Assembly (NCBI GenBank): GCA_018857735.1
Contig: JABMCL010002815.1
Location: 641,001-705,000, forward strand
Length of the DNA stretch: 64,000 nucleotides
Reading direction: 5' to 3'
DNA from: Alviniconcha marisindica
Lineage: Eukaryota > Mollusca > Gastropoda > Provannidae
Below are positions 1 to 11,768 of the stretch, piece by piece. The notes beneath the pieces are model-generated. The model was not told the origin of the DNA, ran no database searches, and saw nothing but the letters and a program-made list of their open reading frames with translations. Every line of letters starts with the position of its first letter. Positions within the stretch are counted from its first letter, which is position 1. Both the position numbers and the translations under genes were made by a program.

Positions 1-204
1 CATATGAATACATGTGTACGTGTGCAGGACAACATCTTGCTTTTTGAATATGTGACAATCAGATGAAGGTAAAAAGAACCTCTCTGAAAATGAGGCTGGA
101 CAGAATCCTCTTAGTGATTGAAGTGAGAAATGCAAAACGGGCAATGGCTTAAGTGCCAGCACTGTAAGTACCTCACTTCAGTGGATATTCAGAAATGCAC
201 TATA

Positions 205-290
205 CAAAGTTAGTCGCTCATACAGAATCACATGCGAACGCGGTGAGTCTGCTCGAGAGCAGAGGATAGTGCTATATAAAAGAGATCAAC
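205..290 (-). repeat. SINE body fragment in RPTP intron
   Basis: Reverse complement shares the block with gctctcgagcagactcac, a ctatataaa-like stretch and tgtgattctgtatgagc with the SINE at 35737-36200. Confidence 0.6.
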
Positions 291-320
291 AAAATCATTG
301 CTCTCTCTTCCCACTTACAG

Positions 321-467
321 GAGCAGTACATCTTTGTGTACGATGCACTGCTGGAGGCCATCGTTGCCAAGGGTACAACCATCCCCAAGTCTTCATTCAG
401 GGCGACGTTTGAAGAAATGAGTCAGAATGAGAATGGCGTCGAATCGCCATTGGAAAAACAGTATGAC
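321..467 (+). CDS. RPTP exon: D1 last helix and D1-D2 linker
   Basis: 49 codons in phase 0, after acceptor ...ccacttacag and before donor gtaagt. It begins [19 protein letters not shown], the D1 closing helix, then a Glu/Ser-rich linker ending SPLEKQYD. Confidence 0.9.
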
Positions 468-2289
468 GTAAGTACAAATGGTGGACTGCTGTTGATGAGG
501 TTTTGATTCCTTCTGCACCTCACTGAACACATATGCTGTAAAGTTGTTCAGTGTTGTACGAAGATGTTGGTGAAATTACTTTCATGCTCGGTGATTCTTT
601 CTGGTGCTACTGTTAGTTGAATGGCTTTTGGATCGTAATATGATGAATGGCCTAACCTTCTGGAGGTGAGAAGCATATGATGTCATTTTTATTGTGGGTT
701 TATTATTAAGTTGGGATCATGAACAATTGTAGTCGTCGTCACCGAGACAGTCGCAAGGGCAGGTATGGTTTGATTGCCGTGAAAGGTGCATCCCATCGGA
801 AACTGTAAAATATTGGAGTCCTGTTTGACCATGACAACCTCATTGTCAGGGGTCGCAAATACGCAGAAGAAACATGTGTTTTTTACACAAAATAAACCCC
901 TCTCATGCATTTGCTCAAGCCTCATGCATTTACTGTACACGGAAAAGTCCAAATCTGTAAAGACAGAATGCATTTTAATTGGAGACTGTAAGCAGTCTGT
1001 CTCGCTCAGTCTCTGTCTCTGTAATGTCACAGTGTGAAGTCGGTTGCTAGAACATATCGGCTTTGACAACTGCCAGGCCAGGGTGTGGGGCATCAAATGA
1101 AGTCGGTGGCAGTTCACTGCCAGCGTCAGTTTCTGGCCACGTTACTAGCCAGCGTGTTTAGCTTCAAGACGCTGCTTTGCTGTAAGCAAATTCTAAAAAG
1201 TCTTCATGTTACTGGTCTCATGTGCAGTGTTCCTGTGCCGCTAAAGTAGAGTGTTCCTGTGCTGCTGAAACCGAGTTTGACATGTTGCTAAAACAGTTTG
1301 ACATGTTGCTGAAACCAAGTTTGACATGCACATGCACTTGCACTTTATCTGTGCAGACGGTGCAGCTACTGTCTCCCACCATCGATCGGTCAGAGTGCTC
1401 AGCCGCTCTGTCCGAGGAAAACATGGGCAAGAACAGATTTAAGAATGTCTTGCCAGGTCAGTCCACACTCTTCTTTTTCTTTTCTTCCCTGTCATTCTCA
1501 ACATTGATGGTCTGCACATTTCTTCCATGTATCTCACTCAAAGTGGAAGTAGTAGTAGGCCACTGGTGGTGTTTGTTACTGGCATTGCTTGAAGCACAAA
1601 GAGATAGAAAACCTGTATAAAAAAGAGAACTGCAGTATGTTTGGAATGGGATGGTGAACATTGGGTTTCAGAGACGGAGATTTGAGATGTTTGTGGTTAC
1701 GGCATTGAGGGAAGTCTTCCAGCCGTTTCCTTAGGAGACACTTGCATACATGTATTTGTGTGAGTTGGTGTGCGGGCATTTATGTTGTCAGGCATTTCTT
1801 TTTGCTTTTGTATTGACATTTTTTAATTGTTCTGTTGGTTGAAAAGATTTAACCTCACCTTTTGGGCTCACATGACAAGTAAGAGTCTGTACAATAAAAC
1901 AGTGATAATCTGGATATTTGGCTTGACCAGTGACTTTTGGCGATGGCTTTTTTTGTTTTTTTGTTTTTGTTGTTGAGGTCATATGATATTCTTTTTCTGG
2001 AAAAAACAACTAGTTAAGATTTTTCTGTTCTGGTGGTGAACCATCTGAACATTTGCTCATCTTTGTGTTTCTTGTTTGATTTTCAGCCAACCGCAGTCGG
2101 CCTTTCCTGTATACTCCAATTGATGGCTGCAATGACTACATCAATGCTGTCTTCCTCTCTGTAAGTAGCTGCCAGGTTGGAATGTCTCTGTGAGGTTGGA
2201 GAGAGAGAGAGTGTGTGTGTGTGTGTTAGAGAGTGAGTGTGTGTTTGTGTGTGAGGGAGTGAGTGTGTCTGTGCATGTATGTGAGGTTG

Positions 2290-2339
<50 letters not shown>

Positions 2340-2685
2340 ATGTGTGTGTGGTGTGATGAGAGAGAGAGTGAGTGTGTGTGGAGAGAGAGAGAGGTGTGTG
2401 TGTGGTGTGTGAATGTTGGGAGTGAGTGTGTGTGCGTGTGTGTGAGAGAGAGTGTGTGTGTGAGAGAGAGAGAGAGAGAGTGTGTGTGTGAGTGAGTGAG
2501 TGTGTGTGTGAGAAGAGAGAGAAGAGTGTGTGTGTAGAGAGAGAGAGAGTGTGCATGTGTGTGTGTGTGTGAGAGAGAGGTGGTGTGTGCGTGTGAGAGA
2601 GAGGAGGTGTGTGTGAGAGGAGGAGTGTGTGTGTGTGTGTGGTGTGTGTGTGTGTGTGTGTGTGTGGTGGTGTGTGTGTGTGTGA

Positions 2686-2759
<74 letters not shown>

Positions 2760-5178
2760 TATGTGTATGAATGTGTGTGTGCATCTGTTTGAGAATCCTT
2801 GCATAATATGTTCATGATGGTTCATTTGTGTTTCAGGGCTACACCCAGAAGGATCGGTTCATAGTGACGCAGATGCCCCTTCCCAACACTGTAGCCGACT
2901 TCTGGCGAATGCTGTACGACTACAACTCGGATGCCATTGTCATGCTGAACGAATTTGACAGAAACGATAAAGTAAGACGATGAAGGGTCAAACTTGCACA
3001 AAAGATTATATCACAGGGAAAACACATTGAACATTTTGCTGAAAGCTGTGCCACACTGAGATGTGCTGTTTACTGCACCCCCACCCCCCACCCCCCAATT
3101 CCTTCACCTAAGCTCACATTAGAAAAACAACAACAGAATTTCAGCAGGATGTTCTGTGATGTCTTACTGGCACTTTGTCAGTGACGTCATCTAAGCAGGA
3201 AAAGTGTTAAAGCAGATGGAGGCATGTAGGTGAAGAAAAGGGAGAAGAAAAAAAGAGAGAAAAAACTAATCACGTCCTAAGCATAGAAAATAAAACAATA
3301 TGTCACACACACACACATGAAACACAGGCACCTGCATACACGCACATACTGAATACTGACAATACAAAACTTAATTCACACACAACTTGACAACGGGCAG
3401 CAAACCGAGACTTAAACACAGGCAGCAAACCAAGACCTGAGACAGATGAAGACAGCAGCATATTATGAAAACCATGGCAGCTCTATAGTTTTGTGCAGAG
3501 AAATGTCTTGAAGTTGAGATGATAGCAGTAGGTTATTGTCTCGTATTTCAGACGTGTTTTTAATTGCGGAGAGAGTAATCAAACCACTGCGGTGACGTGT
3601 TTCAGTCGTGCGCTCTGTACTGGCCGGAGGAGTATGGCTACACCGAGGAGCATGGACCGCTCAGCGTGGAACTGCTGTCTTCCTCCGATGTTGACCCCGA
3701 TGTCACCATCCGCATCTTTAAACTCAGCCATCATGGCAGGGTCAGTGGCTGCAGGCATTGTGCACTTTTGCTGAAGACCTTGTTTTCAAATATCTTTTGG
3801 TTTCATTTGTCGTTTTCTGGTGGAGACTTTACTAACATGATTTTGTCCATTTTCGGGTGGAGACTTTACTGTCATTAGATTTTGTCATTTTGTGTATTTG
3901 GACATCGTATAGGAAACACAAAAGCAATATGTTTGTTTAAGTGTTGCCTGTAAATGAAAATACAGTCATATTTATATGGCAGGATGGAGTTTTAGAATTT
4001 TGTCATTTTCAGGTTCAGACTTTACTGTTGTGTGATCTTGTCATAGTTCAGACTCTACTGTGTATGATTTTTGTCATTTTCAGGTTCAGACTTTACTGTT
4101 GTGTGATTTTGTCATAGTTCAGACTCTGCTGTGTATGATTTTGTCCTTTCCAGGTTTACACTTTAGTACAATTTTGTCTTTTTCAAGTTTAGTCTTTATG
4201 GTCATATGATTTAGCCTTTTTCAGGTTCAGATTTGACTACTGTATGATTTTATCATAGTTCAGACGCTACTATGTATGACTTTGTTATTTCAGTTTAGAC
4301 TTTAAGACAATTTTTTCTTTTTCGGGTTTAGACTTTCAGGCCACTTTACAGTTGTATAATTTTTTCTTTCTTTTTTAGGGCGAGGAGCGGGCGGTGAAAC
4401 AGTTCATGTTCAAATCCTGGCCAGACTACCAGGCGCTGCCCAACTCCGTCACCTCCCTTCTACGACTGCACCGCCTGGTCACGGACTGGTACAAACAGAA
4501 CGGCAAGGGGCCCGTCACCATCCACTGCATGTGAGTGCTGCTTGTCAGACCAAAATCAGCTAGCTTACGTCCCAGCCTTTGTTTTGTACATGCTTGGCCA
4601 GGCATCAGATTTTTCTGTCAGTAGATGGATTTCTGTCTATGGAAGAAGAGGCAGGGTGGTTGTTGAAAAGAGAGAAATGTACAAGTCTGTGTTTTTTGTT
4701 TGTTTTTTAGAAATGCACAAATCTGTGTTTGAGTACTTTCTGGGGCAGTTTTTGTATATATTTTTTAGTAACAGATTTGTGAATTGCCATCAGAACTGAT
4801 GTTCAAAAGTTATTTTGATGTTAATACCACAGCTGTATTGAAGTGAATGTGTAGGCGTAATTAATTAATTAAAAACCTGGACAGGTTTGAGTTGCTTTTT
4901 TTCTGTTCTCCTGGAGAAAAGATTTATTCAAGAGTAATTGACGGTGGTTAATTCAGTGCAGCAACAGCAAGACCAAGATGCGTCGGACACAGAACGTGTA
5001 AGGGGACAGGTTTTGCATTAACCAGTCATTTCTGGTATTTTACCAGACATGTTAAGCATATTTCAGAAGCAAAATCAGCAGTCAGACATACTGGCTGTAA
5101 TTTTATTTGACCGATTCTAAAAACACACAAAAACAAATGCAGCACAGTGAGAGTGTGTGTGCATGTGTGTGTGTGTGA

Positions 5179-5219
<41 letters not shown>

Positions 5220-7025
5220 TGAGTGTGTGTGAATGTGTGTGAATGCTCTAGGTGGGGAAGGGAGCTGGGTGTTCGCTACTACAGCTCGGGCAGTAGCACG
5301 GACAGCCACGTACCTGACCAGTTACAGTGATTCTCTGACCAGAACCACCACCACCACCACCACCTTAGGTACGTCACACCAGATTGACAAATGTCTGGCG
5401 TGATCACTGCAAAGAATAGCTGGCTGCATGACCTGTTTACACGTGTGTCCCCAGGAACGGCGCCAGCAAGAGCGGCATCCTGGCGGCCATGTGTCTGATT
5501 CTGGAGCGGCTGGAGCTGGACCTGGAGGTGGACGTCTACCAGGCCGTCAAGCAGATCCGCATCAACCGCCCGCAGTTCATCGAAAACTTTGTCAGTTGCA
5601 CGGATGCGTCTCGTTGCCATCTCTGCCTTTAGATTTTCTGTGTTCTGTGTTCTTTTTGTTCTTTTTTCCCCTTCTGTAGATTTTAATAACAGATGGGGGG
5701 GGGGGGGGGGGGGGGGATCCTGACTCTGCAGGCCAGTTAATTGAGAATGGTTGCTCGTCAGGCCTTGTTGGGATGTCATAAAATATATGTGCCTGCGATG
5801 TGATTCACAGTGTTCCCTAAAGACAGTAAAGGCGGTGGGGGAGGGTAGGGGGGATGTGCATAAACAGGCCTGTGTTACTTAGTAGCGTAACATTTCTTCG
5901 CTCTTGTTTGTTTGTCTTCCTTCAGTGTGATAACGGGGCTACAGTTGGTTCCCTAAAGCTGGTAAAAGGGTGGGGAGAGATGCATAGACACAGGCCTGTG
6001 TTACTTACTAGCATAACATTTCTTCGCCCTGTGTTTGTCTTCCTTGTGTGTGATAATGGGGCTACGGTTGGTTCCCTAAAGCTGGTAAAAGGGTGGGGAG
6101 AGATGCATAGACACAGGCCTGTGTTACTTAGTAGCATAACATTTCTTCGCCCTGTGTTTGTCTTCCTTCAGTGTGATAATGGGGCTATGGTTGGTTCCCT
6201 AAAGCTGGTAAAAAAGGGGTGGGGAGAGAGATGCATAAACAGACCTGTTTAACTTCGTAGCATAGCATTTCTTCACTCTGTGTTTGTCTGTCTTTATCTT
6301 CAATGTGATAATGGGGCTATGGTTGGTTCCCTAAAGCTGGTAAAAGGGTGGGGAGAGATGCATAAACAGACCTGTGTAACTTTGTAGCATAGCATTTCTT
6401 CACTCTGTGTTTGTCTTTCCCTTCAGTGTGATAATGGGGCTATGGTTGGTTCCCTAAAGCTGGTACAAAAAGGGGTGGGGAGAGATACATAAACAGACCT
6501 GTGTAACTTTGTAGCATAGCATTTCTTCACTCTGTGTTTGTCTGTCTTTATCTTCAGCGTGATAACGGGGCTATGGTTGGTTCCCTAAAGCTGGAACTTA
6601 GTAGCGTGGCATTTCTTTGGGGAGGGGTGGTGGGGGTACGCATACCCAGGCCTATGGAACTTAGTAGCGTGACATTTCTTTGGGGAGGGGTGGTAGGGGT
6701 ACGCATACCCAGGCCTATGGAACTTAGTAGAATGACATTTCTTTGGGGAGGGGTGGTGGGGGTACGCATAACCAGGCCCATGGAACTTAGTAGCGTGACA
6801 TTTCTTTGGGGAGGGGTGGTGGGGGTATGCATAACCAGGCCTACTTAGTAGCGCTACATTTCTTTGCTCTGTGCTTGTTTGGTAACTCCGATTCTATATC
6901 TTGACTTTGTGCTTGTTGCCACTGTTTGCCTGCCAGCATTACACAGTCTGTTTCTCATCTTTTGACAGGAGCAGTACCAGTTCTTGTACCAGATGGTTCT
7001 AGAGTACCTGGACAGTCAAGAATGA
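321..7025 (+). CDS. Receptor-type protein tyrosine phosphatase, C-terminal part (end of D1 and complete D2)
   Basis: Eight coding exons join in frame: 321-467, 1357-1456, 2087-2160, 2837-2971, 3606-3740, 4379-4530, 5455-5590 and 6969-7025 (TGA at 7023-7025), giving 311 residues. The first exon ([13 protein letters not shown]) is the last helix of the membrane-proximal D1 domain. The rest is D2: a KNR-type loop ([10 protein letters not shown]), [27 protein letters not shown], a WPD loop (WPDYQALP) and the P-loop HCMNGASKSG. The family removes phosphate from tyrosines on membrane-proximal proteins, with D1 as the enzyme and D2 usually regulatory. Here the Cys remains but the invariant P-loop Arg (C-x5-R) is Lys, so D2 is predicted to have little or no catalysis. 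The ectodomain, membrane segment and most of D1 lie upstream of the window. The layout fits the R2B (kappa/mu/T/U) or a related invertebrate class; the subtype cannot be fixed from D2 alone. Confidence 0.93.
1357..1456 (+). CDS. RPTP exon: D2 start
   Basis: 100 nt, ending in phase 1 before gtcagt. It encodes [20 protein letters not shown] and then [10 protein letters not shown], the opening of D2 with the pTyr-recognition loop. An alternative acceptor nine bases downstream (exon start 1366) keeps the frame. Confidence 0.88.
2087..2160 (+). CDS. RPTP exon: D2 NDYINA segment
   Basis: 74 nt; completes the split Ala codon and encodes [20 protein letters not shown] followed by VFLS. Donor gtaagt lies at the edge of a long (TG)n/(GA)n microsatellite. 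Confidence 0.9.
2199..2775. repeat. (TG)n/(GA)n microsatellite in RPTP intron
   Basis: About 580 bp of mixed TG and GA dinucleotide runs. Long His/Thr or Val/Cys frames across it are artefacts. Confidence 0.95.
2837..2971 (+). CDS. RPTP exon: D2 TQxPLPNTVxDFWRM segment
   Basis: 45 codons in phase 0. Contains [18 protein letters not shown] and [12 protein letters not shown], a strongly conserved PTP core strand and helix. Donor gtaaga. Confidence 0.92.
3606..3740 (+). CDS. RPTP exon: D2 CxxYWPE segment
   Basis: 45 codons in phase 0. Begins [20 protein letters not shown] and ends FKLSHHGR before gtcagt. CxxYWP is a PTP-family signature. Confidence 0.9.
3985..4345 (+). repeat. Degenerate ~60-bp tandem repeat
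   Basis: Repeats of ttcaggttcagactttactg with tgattttgtcatagttcaga, in the intron before the WPD exon. Confidence 0.65.
4379..4530 (+). CDS. RPTP exon: D2 WPD loop to catalytic Cys
   Basis: 152 nt, ending in phase 2 inside the Met codon after HC. Contains [14 protein letters not shown] (WPD loop) and GPVTIHC. The P-loop is split by the intron directly after the catalytic Cys. Confidence 0.92.
5455..5590 (+). CDS. RPTP exon: D2 P-loop remainder with Arg-to-Lys change
   Basis: 136 nt. Joined to the previous exon it gives [20 protein letters not shown], then [19 protein letters not shown]. The sixth residue after Cys is Lys (aag) rather than Arg. Donor gtcagt. Confidence 0.92.
5845..6590 (+). 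repeat. ~123-bp minisatellite with exon-like cassettes (RPTP last intron)
   Basis: Six copies of a unit with a pyrimidine-rich cttccttcag, a 36-nt stop-free block ([16 protein letters not shown]) and gtaaaa. Block starts: 5926, 6049, 6172, 6304, 6426 and 6555. Confidence 0.85.
6595..6850 (+). repeat. 63-bp minisatellite
   Basis: Four copies of a unit containing cttagtagcgtgacatttct and ggggaggggtggtgggggta. G-rich; immediately follows the 123-bp array. Confidence 0.85.
6969..7025 (+). CDS. RPTP last exon: D2 closing helix and stop
   Basis: 18 codons plus [21 protein letters not shown]. It begins with the same EQY and phase as the exon at 321, as expected for homologous ends of D1 and D2. 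Confidence 0.9.
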   Translation, partial: EQYQFLYQMVLEYLDSQE

Positions 7026-7859
7026 AACCAGTGATTTTAGACGGTCAGGGGAAAGCAAGAGACTTCTAGAACTCGGCTTACAGGAGTGGAGCAATCTCCC
7101 AGACAATGGCTTCACGGAATTCGTCTTCAGCGACTTGTGAGCGAAGGGAGAGGAGGCGTGCTGTGCTATACATGTGTTCAAACTGCTACATGGAAGGGGG
7201 AAAAAAGAAGAGATTCAGTCCTCGGTGTTTTGGAGGAAGAAAACCACGTGATTTTTTTTCTTTCTTCTGGATTGAATGGGTGCTCTGTGGTTTTCATCCA
7301 GCGTTTTTGATCGACCTTTGCGTGCACTTGGTAGTGTGACAGACACAACGTATCTACCTTGCGCTTGGACGTCGGGCAAGTGGGTGATCAACTTGCTGAT
7401 TGGTTGTCCCCCCCCCCACCCCCACCCCCAAGGCAAGGTTCTCCATGGGGGCTTCAGCACGAGGCTGATGTTGCCTCAAGACGGGCTGAGCCTGGATCAA
7501 AGATGGAACAAAAGTGGCTCAGCTGCAGAGGTTTCATTTTCTGGATGCATGTGAAAAAATGTGGCACCTTGCGTTGAAGTAGACCCGTGCTGCATGGCTT
7601 GCAGAGGAGGAGGGGGGTGGGGGGCTGACCATGTTGAGCGTTGCAGCATCAAAGCACTTGCACGGATTTTAAGAATTCTTTTATTTTTTATCCTCGGCTG
7701 GTGAGATCCAACATCTCTTTTCAGTCCTGACCCAACGTCAAACCACATGCGTCTTCACCCTGCTTTTGGTAGTCATCTGGTTGTTGGATTTTTTTCTCCA
7801 CAGGAAGTCCCGTTAACCCTTTCACTCCCAAGCTGGTCTGTAGCGGACTCCTTTTCCCT

Positions 7860-8160
7860 GCCAGTGTTGTTGATCATTTTTATGCAGCACTATTCTCCAC
7901 CCTCAAGCAGACTCATTGCGCTCATGTCGCATGTGACTCTGAATCGGCTGCATTTGATCAGACACATTGAGTGCGATGAAATTCCATGGTTGTTGTAAAG
8001 TTATTATCCGAATTTCAGAAACATTTGATCAGACCAGTCGCCCTGATATAACCGTACCGGTTGACGGGGCGTAAAACACCGACTTACTTATTTGATCAGA
8101 CTAGTTAGTTTTTTTTACAGCGTGCTTTGAATATCCACGGAAGTGGTGTGCTTCCAGTGC
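7860..8160 (+). repeat. Diverged SINE-like fragments
   Basis: Shares gcactattctccaccctcaa-type sequence, the cactcattgcgctca block and ccacggaagtggtgtgcttc with 35737-35880. At 8038-8095 lies a second family with ccctgatataaccgtaccgg and gggcgtaaaacacc. Confidence 0.5.
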
Positions 8161-8699
8161 CGAGTCTCTTCCTTTCAGCTGCGTGGCCTGCGTGCTGGGC
8201 CATGACTGAAGGCGCTTACCTTACCCTAGGCCCTGTTGTGGCTCAGAGTGCAGGGGCTAGTGTTTAATGTTCTTCTTTTCCCGCACAAGAGAGAAATGGT
8301 TGATCTTCCCTGTTAACCCCCTTCACTGCCCCGGGCTGCATGTTAAAATTTCTGGGCTGAAAATGACTGTAAAACGTGTGTTTTCTGGTCCTGTAACAGA
8401 TCGACTTTCTGCGTGTTCTGATGAAAATTGTTTTGTGTGCTAATGTGTAAAAGAAAACCCAAAAGCCTTAAAGGGTGTAAAATTTCACACTTTTTTATAA
8501 CATCTTTATTTTTAATTTATTTTTAAGTGACTTCATGGCAGTGAAAGGGTTAATGTGACTGCAGTGGAACCTCTCTTTTAGGACCAATGGAAATCCAGCT
8601 AAAGTGGGAGGGGCAGCCGATGGTGAGGGACTCATTTGCATAAGTGCAGGAAGGGAAGAGTGGAGAAAATGTCTTGAAAAAAGGTTGGTCCAAGTCAGG

Positions 8700-9690
8700 G
8701 GGCTTCATTTCCATGGGTTTACAACATGTACATGGGCTTGGAACATGTCCATGGGCTTAAACATGTACATGGGCTTGGAACATGTTCATGGACTTAAACA
8801 TGTACATGGGCTTGGAACATGTCCGTGGGCTTAAACATGTACATGGGCTTGGAACATGTCCATGGGTTTACAACATGTACATGGGCTTGGAACATGTCCA
8901 TGGACTTAGAACATGTACATGGGCTTGGAACATGTCCATGGGCTTACAACATGTACATGGGCTTGGAACATGTCCATGGACTTAAACATGTACATGGGCT
9001 TGGAACATGTCCATGGGTTAAACATGTACATGGGCTTGGAACATGTCCATGGCTTAAACATGTCATGGGCTTGGAACATGTCCATGGGTTTACAACATGT
9101 ACATGGGCTTGGAACATGTCCATGGACTTAGAACATGTACATGGGCTTGGAACATGTCCATGGGTTTACAACATGTACATGGGCTTGGAACATGTCCATG
9201 GACACATGTACATGGCTTGGAACATGTCCATGGGACATGTCATGGGCTTGGAACATGTCCATGGGCTTAAACATCTACATGGGCTTGGAATATGTCCATG
9301 GACTTAAACATGTACATGGGCTTGGAGCATGTCCATAGACTTAAACATGTACATGGGCTTGGAACATGTCCATGGGTTTGGAACATGTCCATGGACTTAC
9401 AACATGTACATGGGCTTGGAACATGTCCATGGGCTTAAACACGTACACAGGCTTGGAACATGTCCATGGGCTTAAACAGTTCCATGGGCTTACAACATGT
9501 ACATGGGCTTGAACAGTTACATGGGCTCACAACATGTATGTAGGCTTAAACAGTTACATGGGCTTACAACATGTCCTTGGGCTTAAACAGTTACGTGGGC
9601 TCACAGTCACAACGTGTCTATGGGCTTAAACAGTTACATGGGCTCACGACATGTCCGTGGGCTTAAACAGTTACACAGGCTTGTAACATT
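8700..9690 (+). repeat. ~37-bp minisatellite of two ~18-bp halves
   Basis: Alternating acatgtacatgggcttgga and acatgtccatgggctta. Each half carries palindromes ACATGT, GTAC or CCATGG. Units decay after 9480 into cagttacatgggctt forms. Frames encoding CTWAWNMSMGL-like repeats are by-products. Confidence 0.92.
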
Positions 9691-9900
9691 TTCATGGACT
9701 TAGAACTGCCTGAAGGGATTTTCTTTTTTTTTCTTTTTCAAAAAGAGTGATCTTGAAATGGGGGGGTGGAATCTCGACAGTGGGTCCACAGTATTACTTA
9801 AAGGTCCGCTAAAGGTCCCTTTGAACTGGTTGATGGTGCAGTCTGTGACTGTTATGATGTGGCAGTGGAGGGAAATTGAGGGGGTGGGGGTAGGGGGGTA

Positions 9901-10215
9901 TGACTGGGAAAGAGGCAGAGAGTTACCCAGTAATGTTGATCGTCTGTACCCAAATTCTGCTCCGTATCTTGTCATGCTGGCACGTACAGCTCTTTTGACT
10001 GGATTTTGCTGGCAGAGACAAGGATCGGGGGGGGGGGGGGGATACTGTTTTAAGAAAAAAAGAACGACTGGGAAAGAGGCATTGAGTTACCCAGTAACGT
10101 TGACCTGCTGTTCCTGAATTCTTCTTGATGTTTTGTCTCGCTGGCGTGTTTGTCTCCTTCAAGTAGATTTGCTGGCAGAGACAGGGATCCCTGGAGGTGG
10201 ATGGGAAGGGTGGGG
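9901..10215 (+). repeat. 164-bp tandem duplication
   Basis: gactgggaaagaggcagaga (9902) and gactgggaaagaggcattga (10066) begin two diverged copies, both reaching gctggcagagacaggatc-like sequence; the first is followed by a poly(G) tract. Confidence 0.75.
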
Positions 10216-10237
10216 TGGGGATGGGGGGGTACTGTTT

Positions 10238-10375
10238 ACATTCCATGGTTGTTACGAAGTTATTCTCAGAGTTTCAGCAACATTTGATCGGGCACAGAAT
10301 GTGATGAAATTCCATGGTTGTTGTAAAGTTATTACCAGAATTTCAGAAACATTTGATCAGACACAGAATGGTCTA
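10238..10375 (+). repeat. ~70-bp tandem duplication, with a third copy at about 7970-8040
   Basis: ttccatggttgttgtaaagt and atttcagaaacatttgatca occur in all three copies. Confidence 0.75.
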
Positions 10376-10654
10376 AAATCATGTCTAATCTATTTGAAAT
10401 CCCCAGAAAAATTATCTTTGTGAACACCATGTTAACCAGGTTTTGCAAGTTTTCACTTGGGGGGGGGGCGGGGGGGTTATAATAATGGAAAAATGGTTTG
10501 ATTTCTATTAGCTGAAGATTCCCGCATGCGTATGGTGGTTCCTGCTGTTGTTGCTGAAGAGACTTGCTGGTTGTAAATTCTCATGGGGAAACTGGATGCT
10601 GCTCCGAATGGATGGATGCTGAACCGGTCATCCGGGAATGCCTGCGAAATGTTG

Positions 10655-10845
10655 TCTGGACTGGAGAACAGTGTGTGTGTGTGTGTGTGTGCATCATTTG
10701 TTTCAGAGTGGTGGTATTCAACTTTCAAGAACAATCCTGTATTGGAGAACAGTGTGTGCATCATTTGTTGCCGAGTGGTGGTATTCATGAACATTCCTGT
10801 ATTGGAAAACTGTGTGCATCATTTGTTTCAGAGTGGTGTTATTAA
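10655..10845 (+). repeat. ~63-bp tandem repeat, three copies
   Basis: ggagaacagtgtgtgcatca with tttcagagtggtggtattca; the first copy contains an expanded (TG)n. Confidence 0.7.
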
Positions 10846-11489
10846 TTCAGGAACAGTCAACCATTGTGTAGTTTGGGTACTGTGGCAAAAAAGAGTTGCA
10901 TGCGTATTACTTGTGTGCAATTTTGGGTGATTCGCGTTTCTGCTTGCGGCTGCGTGCCTGCGTGGTTTCACCTCCTTGGCGTCACGGGGTGGGAGTGGTT
11001 GACAATCTGAGATTCCCAGACCTTGCTGCGTCATCAACTGCTGTGTTGTGAAACAAATGAATCCACTTTGTAACGTACCGTGGTCTTTGCAAGCACCCGT
11101 TTCCCTGGTTGTATTTTTGTTTTGATTCTGTAATTGTGTTTTTTGGTTTTGTTTTTGTTTAGTTTTTCTTCCCCGCTTTTTTAAAGATTGTTTTGCCTTT
11201 CAGATTGTGCGTATTAATGATTATGTAAAACAGCATGTGTGGTTTGCTTCTTGTGTTGCCCGCTGCCGTTGTTAACAAGATTTGGGTTTTTGTTCTTTCT
11301 CGTGCTGTTTTTTTTTCCAGCACTATTTTGTTGTTATCCATTTATAGAGGTGTTCCTTCTCTTTCTCTCTCTTTCTCGCTCTCTTTGGTTTCATCGTGGG
11401 GCGCAGGAACAGTTTAAAGTATACAGCATCTACATGGATGGCAGATTGGCATAATGCTTATATTTTAAAGATGGCAGATTGGTTCGGAA

Positions 11490-11768
11490 GGCACAAGCTC
11501 CGAAACATGATGGGGACAAACCTTTTTTTGTTGGGGGGGGGGGGGGGGGGATAGGGAAGAAAGAAAGGCAGAGAGAGAGAGAGAATCTTGGTCAAGTACT
11601 CCAACCATGCCGTGAGCCCAAGCTCAGCGTGCATCAAGATGCAGTGCTCCATTTGTGGTCGATCGCTGTACACGCTTCATCGCGGATCTGTCTCATTAAC
11701 ACACTTTCTGTGAATGTAGCAGTTGAAGTGTTCCGTTCAGGATGATTGTCTTTCTGTGTCAGTCCTGC
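11490..11768 (+). repeat. Dispersed duplicate A (pair with 12846-13085)
   Basis: Both copies carry a poly(G) tract followed by ctccaaccatgc, gcagtgctccatttgtggtc and cactttctgtgaatgtagc. Diverged at about one base in eight. Confidence 0.75.

Noticed and set aside
2083..2825. Long His/Thr/Ser-rich minus-strand frames
   Set aside because: They are translations of (TG)n/(GA)n simple sequence in an intron and overlap a real exon on the other strand.
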